A DNA stretch of 12,520 bases from Echinostoma caproni. Taxonomy: Eukaryota > Platyhelminthes > Trematoda > Plagiorchiida > Echinostomatidae. How positions within the stretch are numbered: the stretch's first letter is position 1; every line of letters starts with the position of its first letter. The translations under genes and the position numbers were made by a program. This document shows positions 1 to 5,949 of this stretch, in pieces. Below the pieces are notes generated by a model that saw nothing but the letters and a program-made list of their open reading frames with translations, had not been told where the DNA came from and did not search any database. The stretch is taken from contig UZAN01047931.1 in the NCBI GenBank assembly GCA_900618425.1, forward strand, positions 1-12,520. The letters run 5' to 3'.

Positions 1-249
1 CATGCATGTTATCGCTCAACCTAATGCTGGAAGTTTACAACAGTCACGGAAATGAACGACTTAGTTGAACCCGTTAAATAACCTCGACCAATTATAACTA
101 GATAGACCTTGCAGTGAAAGTAGAAATGGGAATACTGATTCTGATTTGGCGCTGTGGCGTCCAAACGGGTTCGTCGAGTAAAAGATATGGAGGAAGCAAA
201 GGTGAAAATAGAAGAGCGATAGAGGATCTGACTGAAGTTTGGAAACACT
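1..249. other. No recognised gene; left edge
   Basis: Several overlapping open frames exist on both strands, but none shows a domain I recognise. On the minus strand this stretch lies downstream of the gag fragment at 250-772, so it may be further decayed LTR-retrotransposon sequence (the gag-protease junction would fall here). I found no aspartic protease motif. There is an undetermined base at 273, just inside the neighbouring feature. Confidence 0.4.
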
Positions 250-772
250 CAGCAGGCAAGATACTAAGGAAGNCAAGAGGAGGTGAGTTTATGACAGTTA
301 CTTCCTCCCATCAGATGCATGCGGCCACAGAAACAGCAAGCTGCTTTCGGATGTGTTCGATTTTCAGCTGCAATTTTGCACAATCGTTAATCCTATATTG
401 TGGTAAGCGTTTCCATATGCTTCTCTGCTGCCTCTTCCCTCCGACATGCGTCAATGCATTGTTTCAATGTCAGTTTGGAATTTTTAGGAGGAGCTTCACC
501 ACAGCAGAATCCCGCAGGCCAACGACAATTCGGTTCCTTATTAGACTCTCTTCTAGACAGGCACAGAAATTGCGCGAACGAGTCCTTGATTTTATGGATA
601 GGACGAGTGCGTTGAGGGACTCACCATGTTGCTGTCTCCTCAAGTCGCTCACGTTCTCTGACCACGGCAAATTGAAATTTGGCGGGTATCGAATTACCAG
701 ATAAAGAATAATGTGGGGTGTTTGTGACTGAGAACGGTTAGTAGATAAGCAACACACGGATAAAGTTGTCAC
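250..772 (-). pseudogene. LTR-retrotransposon gag fragment with CCHC zinc knuckle
   Basis: This is a decayed Gag (capsid-nucleocapsid) polyprotein piece from a Ty3/Gypsy-type element. Gag packages element RNA into cytoplasmic particles. On the minus strand, 772-470 gives a capsid C-terminal pattern: an Arg/Ser-rich helix, then RNRIVVGLRDSAVVKLLL, matching the usual 'RDRxVxGLRxxxxxxxLL' of Gag. The frame then slips by one base near 472. It continues with LTLKQCIDACRREEAA, the expected 'LTLxxAxxxCRxxE' helix, and passes two stops (near 385-395) to a CX2CX3HX6C knuckle at 294-338 (CCFCGRMHLMGGSNC). Order and spacing are as in Gypsy Gag with a single visible knuckle. One frameshift, at least two stops and an undetermined base at 273 make it a pseudogene. 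It lies in the same orientation as the pol remnant at 848-2740, but downstream of that pol, so it belongs to a second element. The exact clade is unresolved. Confidence 0.75.
294..338 (-). other. CCHC zinc-knuckle coding motif in gag
   Basis: Minus-strand codons give Cys at 336-338, Cys at 327-329, His at 315-317 and Cys at 294-296, with Gly-Arg after the second metal-binding Cys. The 'CxxCGRxH' form is typical of nucleocapsid knuckles in invertebrate Ty3/Gypsy Gag. It sits downstream of the capsid-like helices in the same reading frame as the 'LTLKQCIDACRREE' stretch. Confidence 0.7.
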
Positions 773-847
773 AGAATCATCGTGGGTTTGGAAGGATTTT
801 CAAAACCATCAACGTGAAATACAAGCGTCTCAAGCGGCCTGTGTGAG
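773..847. other. Junction between two LTR-element remnants
   Basis: Short stretch between the end of the RT remnant (a stop codon near 848) and the start of the second element's gag fragment. No LTR, polypurine tract or target-site duplication is evident, so whether one element inserted into the other or they were joined by deletion cannot be told. Confidence 0.3.
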
Positions 848-1690
848 GACTAACACTTTAGTTCATCCCTAGGTAGGTCACTGAGGGGCTCCATGAGCTG
901 TGCACACTGAGGGGTGAAACGACGATAAAAGTTGACTAAACCATCGAAACGTCGGTGCTGCTAAACGTGGGGGACTCCGGGTAGCCTATAAGCGCCAGAC
1001 TTTCGTCCTTAGTGCCTTGATACCTGTGGCTGTGGTGCGGTGACCGAGAAAATCAATGTTGGAGACACCGAAGACACATTTTTGTGTTTTGACCGTGACA
1101 CCGTGCTGTGCCAAACGATCAAAAAGTGCTCTGAGGTGTGCCATATGTTCCTTACGGGGTGAGCTAACCACTAGAATGTCGTCTGAGTAACAACGAATAA
1201 AGTCTAAACCTCTACAAACATTGTCGATGAAACGTTTGAAAGACTGTGTGTCGTTGCTTAAACCAAATGGCATTCTGAGGGATTCGAAAAGACCAAACGG
1301 TGTGACAACGTCTGTTTGGGGGATTTTGGCCTCTGCTACCGGCATCTGGTTGTATGCGCGAAGCAGATCGACCAGGCTGAAAACAATTCTGCGGGATAGG
1401 TCCAACGTGAGATCCATGATGTGGGGGATTGGGTATTTATCTAGGGTTGCCACGCGGTTGAGCGCGCGATAATCTTCACATGGACGTCAATCGTTGGACG
1501 ACGTTTTGGGAACCACATGGACTTTCGGAGGGGTGCATAATGTTCACGTTCAGCAGTTGTTGAAACTCTGCGCGTGCGGTGCGCAAGTTATCTGGTGCTG
1601 GTCAACGGGGACATACGTGGATTGGTGGACCTCGAGTGACAATATGATACGCTACCTCCGCCGTGATAGGTGGCAGCGCGGTGTGACGCG
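848..1690 (-). pseudogene. Ty3/Gypsy reverse transcriptase (degraded)
   Basis: RNA-dependent DNA polymerase of the element. From 1690 downwards the minus strand gives the RT N-terminal region (PDNLRTARAEFQQLLNVNI), then, after a frame change, VHVVPKTSSND, an in-frame TGA at 1487-1489 where RTs of this type have Trp, and RPCEDYRALNRVATLDKYPI. The main open segment (1453-986) has LVDLLRAYNQMPV (catalytic Asp motif), MPFGLSN, the YxDD box as YSDD at 1178-1189, and NIDFLGH. After another frameshift near 970-986, FDGLVNFYRRFTPQCAQLME marks the RT-RNase H connection, ending at a stop near 848. Both catalytic aspartates of the YxDD box remain; Ser at x is unusual beside the common Val or Ile. RNase H and integrase do not follow. 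Confidence 0.88.
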
Positions 1691-1699
1691 TACGAGGCT

Positions 1700-2115
1700 A
1701 TAAAACTCGCGGAATAACGATGAATAAGATGAATTATCGTCTGGAAAAGGAAGTTGTATATTCTGCGTTATGGAATATACCAGAGCACCAACGACCGCTC
1801 TAGAAGTGACCGGGTCTCTAATTTGTCGCTTGTGGGAATCTACGAATAGACCAAGGTTTTTTAGGAATTCTAGGCCAAGTATGGAGTAAGGAACCCGAGC
1901 CACCACGAAAACCTTAGGTAAGGTGCACCTTAGACCAAGGTCTAAGTTGATTTGCTGCTGTCCATAGATTGGGATAGGGGTACCGTCCGCCGCTTAGATG
2001 ATTGCATCCTGTTTGGTGAGCAGTATTATGCTAACTTGCGCTTCGGTGTCTACCTCAAACCTAAGCTTGGACGTGTTATCGTAGATAAAATGTTGGCGAC
2101 AAGGGGTGGGAAAGC
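1700..2115 (-). pseudogene. Retroviral-type aspartic protease (degraded, DTEA for DTGA)
   Basis: Protease that would process the Gag-Pol polyprotein. In one minus-strand frame, YDNTSKLRFEVDTEAQVSII contains the active-site triplet region at 2039-2050. The Gly of the canonical Asp-Thr/Ser-Gly is replaced by Glu, which should abolish activity. After a stop at 1994-1996 the same frame continues with GTPIPIYGQQQINLDLGLR and VPYSILGLEFLKNLGLFVD, the second being the conserved 'ILGxDFL' C-terminal motif of these proteases. A low-conservation linker (to about 1700) leads to RT. The single frame across the stop shows that this part decayed by point mutation, while neighbouring parts have frameshifts. 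Confidence 0.8.
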
Positions 2116-2123
2116 CGCTTAAG

Positions 2124-2740
2124 TTAATCGCTGTGACCTGCTGGCCTTCCATTTGCCTTGCTGGTTTTTGAACGAACAAACCGATTGGCACTTCCTATCC
2201 TAATTTCCGAAGCGTCTGTGGTAATACCACAGACCGCCACTAAAGGGGCTTCTTCTACGCCCGTTGCTTGACCGTATCGATTGCTGGTCCTATGACTGGT
2301 CTGCAAATTGTTGATGGTGGTCTGCATGCTAGTCGTAACCAACTGCACATCCTTCAACTGCTTAGACAGAAGCTGCACTTCTTTCATGAGCTCGTCGGAG
2401 AGCCTAACGGGAGCTGGATTAGGCAACGTGTGGTGGGCCATGGGTGGTTAGGGCTCCCCACGTTGGCCATGGTGGACTGAAATATTTGAGCTTAATCCGT
2501 GACGCGATCTGCAGCTTCAGCCATTTGGTCTAGGTTGTGGGCGTAGACGAAGACGTTCTGGATTCTCTGCACGTACGGCGGGAGCCACTGGAGCCAGATC
2601 TGGCGTATTACGGAGTCGTCTAGCGTTGTGATGCCTACTAACGCACGTATCTGTGGCAATAACTCGGAGAGCTTGAGGTTTCTCATTTGCCTCCCAGGCA
2701 TGAGAATCTGGACGCGATTCTCTTTCGAAATCGCTGTACA
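2124..2740 (-). pseudogene. Gag C-terminal capsid and CHCC region (degraded)
   Basis: Capsid C-terminus of the same element. Minus-strand 2701-2492 gives LKLSELLPQIRALVG, then IRQIWLQWLPPYVQRI and LDQMAEAADRVTD, which matches the 'LRQLWLQRLPxxVQ...LDxLAExADRV' pattern of this Gag family. About 250 bases further, in another frame, comes YYHRRFG, then DRKCQSVCSF, the His-Cys-Cys part of the CHCC motif (Cys codons at 2188-2190 and 2176-2178). The first Cys is displaced at a 21-base palindrome (2214-2234). A stop separates HRRFG from the second half. The Gag N-terminus is absent because homology stops near 2740. Confidence 0.78.
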
Positions 2741-2756
2741 ATGAAGAAGTGAAGGA

Positions 2757-2930
2757 TAACAAGACTATTCACGAAATGGAGGACGGTTGTACCGTCATAA
2801 CCTGCAGATTAAAAGAGGAGGTGCGAAAGCGTGAGCAAGCGTGCGGAAAGTGGAAGCAAACACCCGCTGATCCAAGTGGTGGCCTTGGTGTGGTAAAACA
2901 ATGTGAGTCAAAGAACGACGGGTATACGTA
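2757..2930. repeat. Dispersed repeat, copy 1
   Basis: Homologous by eye to 5640-5808 in the same orientation. Shared landmarks in order: a TTCACGAA/CTCACGAA block, ACGGTTGTA against ATGGTTGTA, ATAACCTGC against TAAACCTGC, AAAAGAGGA, AAGCGTGAG, GGAAAGTG, GGTAAAACA and GGTATACG against AATACTATA. Overall identity is about two thirds, with small gaps. The homology seems to end near 2930, although the non-repeated 2931-3060 may belong to the same unit. Class unknown: no RT, transposase or Pol III boxes were seen. Confidence 0.65.
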
Positions 2931-3064
2931 GGAGGATAGGTAGTTTGCGTCACTACCTCAGCAATGGTTTGTGACGCAGCTACCCATTGAGACAGCTTCT
3001 TCCATATATTTGTTGCCCCGTGCGAGAAGAAGGCGGCCCCGAGCTGATTCAGTGCGCTGGGCAT
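2931..3064. other. Segment with imperfect hairpin between repeat copy 1 and SINE-1
   Basis: Contains an imperfect inverted repeat: 2939-2953 pairs with 2971-2984 (8 bp TGCGTCAC/GTGACGCA plus 5 bp GGTAG/CTACC, with a TT/G internal mismatch). A minus-strand frame of 89 codons runs through here and the preceding repeat (3064-2795). It has no domain I can name, and I do not call it a gene. Confidence 0.4.
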
Positions 3065-3129
3065 TTAAAACTTCAAATAGTATCCCTGTCTTTAAACGCG
3101 ATGGAAATGTTTGTGATAACCAACAAAAA

Positions 3130-3174
3130 GCACTAGACAGCTGTTTCGTCCTGTTTAGGACTCGTCAGCAGTGC
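3130..3174 (-). ncRNA. Hammerhead ribozyme, intact core
   Basis: A self-cleaving RNA read on the minus strand. Stem I is GCACTG (3174-3169) with TAGTGC (3135-3130): five Watson-Crick pairs plus one G-U. The core CTGACGA (3168-3162) is followed by stem II GTCC/GGAC (3161-3158 and 3151-3148) with a six-base loop TAAACA. Core GAAA occupies 3147-3144. Stem III is the self-complementary ACAGCTGT (3144-3137), so its loop is two bases or none. Cleavage is predicted after the C of GTC, between 3136 and 3135. Every invariant residue is present. The very short stem III is typical of hammerheads in small retroposons, which may cleave best as dimers or co-transcriptionally. Activity is inferred, not shown. 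Confidence 0.88.
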
Positions 3175-3196
3175 GTACTATTTTATGTCTCTGTCA

Positions 3197-3250
3197 GGAT
3201 TTGAACCACGATCAGTCGGGTCGGGACTTCAAACTCTTACCCTTGAGCTA
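3197..3250 (-). promoter_or_regulatory. Internal RNA polymerase III promoter (boxes A and B) of SINE-1
   Basis: On the minus strand, box A is TAGCTCAAGGG (3240-3250), matching TRGYNNANNNG. Box B is GGTTCAAATCC (3197-3207), matching the GWTCRANNC core at every position. The spacing of about 32 bases is normal for a tRNA-type promoter. Transcription would run leftward, through the hammerhead. Confidence 0.75.
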
Positions 3251-3299
3251 CACGGTCGATGGTTATCACCTTGTACGAATGGCTCAATCAATTTAGAGT

Positions 3300-3500
3300 A
3301 TCGAGCTTGGATTAGCTCATTCTATTGTTCAACGGCACCAGGCACTCTCGAAGATCATCGGTTCCAGTCCTGATAGGGACCCAAAATGGTACGCACTGCT
3401 GACGAGTCCTAAACAGGACAAAACAGCTGTTCAGTGCTTTTTGTTGGTTACCACAAGCATTTTCATCGCATTTAAATGCATACAAATAGTGCGGAATTAA
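3300..3500 (+). mobile_element. SINE-2: second hammerhead SINE, inverted relative to SINE-1
   Basis: On the plus strand, a tRNA-like head begins near 3303 with box A-like TAGCTCATTCT (3313-3323, last base off consensus) and box B-like GGTTCCAGTCC (3360-3370, one mismatch). A hammerhead-like region follows at 3393-3437. The tail TTTTTGTTGGTTA (3436 onward) and CATTTTCATCGCA match SINE-1. The heads of SINE-1 and SINE-2 differ much more than their ribozyme and tail halves, which suggests different tRNA heads or recombination between subfamilies. The 3' end is placed near 3500 by loss of similarity. Confidence 0.72.
3393..3437 (+). ncRNA. Hammerhead ribozyme, probably inactive (G12 to A)
   Basis: Plus-strand twin of the motif at 3130-3174. 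Stem I GCACTG (3393-3398) pairs perfectly with CAGTGC (3432-3437). The core CTGACGA is at 3399-3405, and stem II GTCC/GGAC (3406-3409 and 3416-3419) has the same six-base loop. The next core block should be GAAA but reads AAAA (3420-3423), so the first G (G12, the general base in cleavage) is lost. Stem III ACAGCTGT is unchanged. The cleavage triplet is GTT instead of GTC. The fold should persist but catalysis should be abolished or nearly so. Confidence 0.82.
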
Positions 3501-3511
3501 CGATCTCCTAA

Positions 3512-3585
3512 GGATGGAAACCCACACCGAAGACCATCAAGAGTGCCTGGTACCTGGAACAATCGAATGGGCTAATTCAAGCAAG
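3512..3585 (-). mobile_element. SINE-3: orphan tRNA-like head
   Basis: Read on the minus strand from about 3585, GCTTGAATTAGCCCATTCG, then ATTGTTCCAGGTACCAGGCA, closely matches the SINE-2 head read on the plus strand from 3305 (GCTTGGATTAGCTCATTC, then a shared CACCAGGCACTCT block). Box A TAGCCCATTCG (3564-3574) matches consensus. The box B region (3512-3522) is weak. No hammerhead follows in this orientation: the unit runs head-on into the end of SINE-2. It therefore forms an inverted repeat with the SINE-2 head, and it truncates the LINE fragment at 3586. Confidence 0.65.
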
Positions 3586-3888
3586 ATATTTCTTTCTGTT
3601 TGGGACATCGTTCGGATGAAGTAGGTGGTAGATCACATGATGAAAGCTCGTCAAAATGCAGAAGGATTTTCTCAGGTTACCCCTCAATCTTCTCCGTTCC
3701 AGTGAGGTCATATGGTGCTGTTGNTGGTGCTGTTGAAGGCGTTTGACGAAAGTCGCGCCCAGGAGATGCGAGAACATGCAAGTGAACCGTCCTTCTACAT
3801 TGTATAGAACGGCTTGGTCCTCCTTCGGAGTTGTTGACCAAGTCCGCACATAGTACTCAGAGTGAGGCCGTACGAAATTGTGGTGATT
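3586..3888 (-). pseudogene. LINE reverse transcriptase C-terminal fragment (LINE-C)
   Basis: The region C-terminal to the RT palm of a CR1/Jockey-type LINE. In one minus-strand frame, NFVRPHSEYYVRTWSTTP matches the 'FVRPHLEYCxQxWxP' landmark. It is followed by DQAVLYNVEGRFTCM ('LExVQRRxTKM'), SLERRRLRGNLRKSF ('xERRRLRGDLIxxF') and HVIYHLLHPND. The frame is open from about 3880 to 3586 apart from an undetermined base at 3724. Upstream palm motifs are absent, so the fragment is truncated near 3888. At its 3' side it meets SINE-3. The HLLHPND landmark also appears in LINE-A on the other strand, so both derive from one family. Confidence 0.78.
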
Positions 3889-5091
3889 CTAGCCTACGGG
3901 ATAAAGCCGGTAACTGAGCGACACGTCAAAGTTTCTGGACACCTATGATGAGTCAGGCATCCCAGTTCACAGCACCCAAGATTCTACGCGTTACAGTTTC
4001 CGGACAATGAACTTTAGGCAACCGTACTCAGCCTCTTTTGTTTTGTTTACACTGTAGACCTGAGGAACGCTTTTATTCGCATCATGAATAACGCAAGGAA
4101 TGCAAGGCTATTTTTTATTCATATTTGTCGCTTGTACAACTTGCATTCTATAGGGCTCATTATTTTTGTAACCCACAGCCTAGATGGCTTAGAGCGAGGA
4201 TGACGTTGCTACTTATCTGTGTTGTCGTCCACCCGTGCGACATACTGTTATTGCGACGTTGAAGAATCTTTCCACTTAAAGAAACTGACTCAAGGTCAAA
4301 CACCTTCCTTCTGCTGCACGTTGGCACAACGTTCACAGCTACATACATTCATACTCGTACTAAACTACACCAATACTTACTCTCTTTGGCGATTTACACA
4401 TGAACTGGGAAATAGCTATTCCAGGCAACACTTGAGGATTCATCTCCTGTTCACATTTCATCCAGTCATGCATACACACATTAGCCTTCACCATGCAACA
4501 TAAACTGAACAAAACTGTTCAACGTACCTATGGAGGATTCACTTTTTTCACATTATTAGGTTATTCACGGGTTATTTCACTCTAAACCAACGTGCGGCGA
4601 AAAGCAGGAGCCCTTGTGGTCATAGTTATAAATTCTGGTTTGTGGTTTCACCACAGACACGACCACAAGACGGTGTCTCCAAAAGTCGGAACCTTGGCTG
4701 TCTTGTTGAAGTTTGCTTGTCATCACCCTTCTAGGGGGAGGCTGATGTAGCAACGTCAGCTTTTTCTCCTGGTCTCTTGCTTTTCTTTAAGTTTCCTGAT
4801 AGATGCATTCAATCCGGAAGTGATCATCAAATCATGGACCAGAAGCACCTTCACCCAACGCTGGTGACTAGCATCAGGACAGGTTCAATTTCCAACCAGT
4901 CCTGTATGATCGAGGACTATCAGGACATGATTACAAAACCATGACATAATTATCAGAACCATCAAGGTTCAGATATCAAGTAGTGACTTAGCCTATCGAT
5001 CAGTTAGATTAATCACAAAAGTCTACCGTTAATCCTTCTAACATAAGGACCCCTCTTCTTTGCCGAGCACAATCAATTTTACCGTTGAGAT
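3889..5091. other. No recognised gene
   Basis: About 1.2 kb of AT-leaning sequence with only short open frames (the longest is 94 codons on the plus strand at 4219-4503, without recognisable domains). I found no RT landmarks, Pol III boxes, tRNA or splice-bounded exon that I could defend. Likely old repeat debris or host intergenic DNA. Confidence 0.45.
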
Positions 5092-5460
5092 TTAGCACAA
5101 ATTGCCATTATTTGGCGATAGCGATCTTCTAGATGAAGTTTCTTCATCAGATGTAGCAACTTGGACACCTTCAGAAGTAAGTTTTGCTTTAACTATTATT
5201 GTGCTTTTAATGAGCTGGAAAAGACCGCACCGGCACAATTCTGTTTCACACGCTTTCCTTGCATTGATCGGAAACCTGAAAGTAATTTCAGGTTTCCGCT
5301 GCCGTTGCCTAAATAACAGCATAGGCCTAACCAAACCTACTTCCAACATTTCGGAAGTTTCAGAATATAACGTTTTCACAATCCTTGGTTTTGTTTTCTC
5401 TTGGGACGGATATCCAGAACGAACGTGAGCGAATATTAGTGGCAAGTTCTAACGAGCTTT
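5092..5460. other. Segment open on both strands, with two hairpins; coding status doubtful
   Basis: Both strands stay open for more than 100 codons (plus 5102-5428, minus 5445-5092). Neither translation shows a known domain, Kozak context or splice signal, and at least one must be a shadow. Two perfect hairpins lie here: GATGAAG/CTTCATC (5132-5148) and a 13-bp stem at 5269-5298. I do not call a gene. Confidence 0.35.
5269..5298 (+). repeat. Perfect 13-bp hairpin with GTAA tetraloop
   Basis: 5269-5281 (CGGAAACCTGAAA) is exactly complementary to 5286-5297 plus 5298 (TTTCAGGTTTCCG), leaving the loop GTAA at 5282-5285, a GNRA tetraloop if transcribed rightward. There are no mismatches and the stem ends abruptly on both sides. 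No T-run follows, so it is not an obvious terminator. Function unknown. Confidence 0.85.
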
Positions 5461-5639
5461 AGCAACCAACTAGTCACTAAACTTCTGCTCCGTGATTTGG
5501 TGATCACGTCCAGGGTAAATAGATCCAAGAGGAAACTTGGAGTAAATCAAGAGGCACGAACGGAATCTGCCGCTGAAGAGCCGCTATACTGTCGTATGGA
5601 ATAATAAGGCCTTCGCAAACGAGCGTTCATACGAAAACA
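5461..5639. other. Unassigned spacer before repeat copy 2
   Basis: No open frame of note and no recognised repeat. The last 20 bases may be weakly alignable with the start of repeat copy 1 (near 2740-2757), but not convincingly. Confidence 0.3.
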
Positions 5640-5808
5640 GAACGAGACATCTCACGAACTGAACGATGGTTGTATTTCATAAACCTGCGAAGCCAAAAGA
5701 GGACATATAGAAGCGTGAGTAGGTTTGTGGAAAGTGATGATAACTATAATAACCTAAGAGATGTGCGGTAAAACAGTGAGACGTAAGGGGGAATACTATA
5801 TGCAGTGA
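5640..5808. repeat. Dispersed repeat, copy 2
   Basis: Diverged direct copy of 2757-2930, in the same orientation and about 2.9 kb away. The landmarks CTCACGAA, ATGGTTGTA, AAACCTGC, AAAAGAGGA, AAGCGTGAG, GGAAAGTG and GGTAAAACA occur in the same order with small indels. It carries more AT changes than copy 1 and has no open frame. Class unknown. Confidence 0.62.
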
Positions 5809-5949
5809 TCAAGTTAATTCGTGTAACTGTAGGTGGGATCCCCGTTCTTAATGCTTCCGCACGAGGGACGTGCTCAGGAATAGTGTCTCAGTATGCTGCC
5901 TTAAGGAATGGGCAGATCGTCCATTTTAACTGAGGTTTCAAAGCATTGA
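5809..5949. other. Unassigned spacer
   Basis: Between repeat copy 2 and the first recognisable residues of LINE-A. Could hold more of either, too decayed to recognise. Confidence 0.3.

Larger units (their letters stand above)
848..2740 (-). mobile_element. Truncated Ty3/Gypsy retrotransposon, CsRn1/Kabuki-like
   Basis: Reading on the minus strand from 2740 down to 848, the order is Gag capsid C-terminus, a CHCC-type Gag metal motif, aspartic protease, then reverse transcriptase and the RT-RNase H connection. That order (protease before RT) and the Gag motif resembling CxxxHx9Cx3C instead of a CCHC knuckle fit the CsRn1 clade first described in the liver fluke Clonorchis. The Gag N-terminus, RNase H, integrase and both LTRs are missing. 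The left break (848) abuts another gag fragment. The right break (about 2740) abuts an unrelated dispersed repeat. Several frameshifts and stops show the copy is dead. The family call rests on motif reading only. Confidence 0.85.
3065..3262 (-). mobile_element. SINE-1: tRNA-headed retroposon with hammerhead (Sm-alpha-like)
   Basis: Read on the minus strand from about 3262, the unit starts with a tRNA-like head carrying Pol III boxes A (3240-3250) and B (3197-3207). A complete hammerhead follows at 3130-3174. A tail follows, shared with SINE-2 (TTTTTGTTGGTTA, then CATTTCCATCGCG), and the unit ends near 3065. This tRNA head plus hammerhead layout is that of the schistosome Sm-alpha retroposon, a non-autonomous element mobilised by LINE machinery. 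The exact ends are uncertain: no target-site duplication or A-rich tail was identified. It is homologous to SINE-2 in inverted orientation. Confidence 0.8.

Noticed and set aside
114..704. 196-codon plus-strand open frame, the longest in the window
   Set aside because: It is antisense to the gag fragment, whose conserved motifs are on the minus strand; no plus-strand domain is visible.
1221..1472. Plus-strand open frame across the RT region
   Set aside because: Shadow of the Gypsy RT on the minus strand.
3197..3262. A functional tRNA gene on the minus strand
   Set aside because: Boxes A and B are good, but acceptor, D and anticodon arms cannot be paired into a cloverleaf, and the unit continues into the hammerhead; it is a SINE head.
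3715..3740. GTT/GCT-type triplet microsatellite around the undetermined base 3724
   Set aside because: Only a few imperfect triplets, and they fall inside the LINE-C reading frame.
5138..5150. Minus strand reads CTGATGAAGAAAC, resembling hammerhead core boxes
   Set aside because: Only one base separates the two core boxes, so there is no stem II, and no stem I or III or cleavage triplet could be paired around it. It is part of the simple hairpin at 5132-5148.
5092..5445. Long overlapping open frames on both strands
   Set aside because: No domain, start context or splice evidence for either; open frames of this size occur by chance in AT-leaning DNA.
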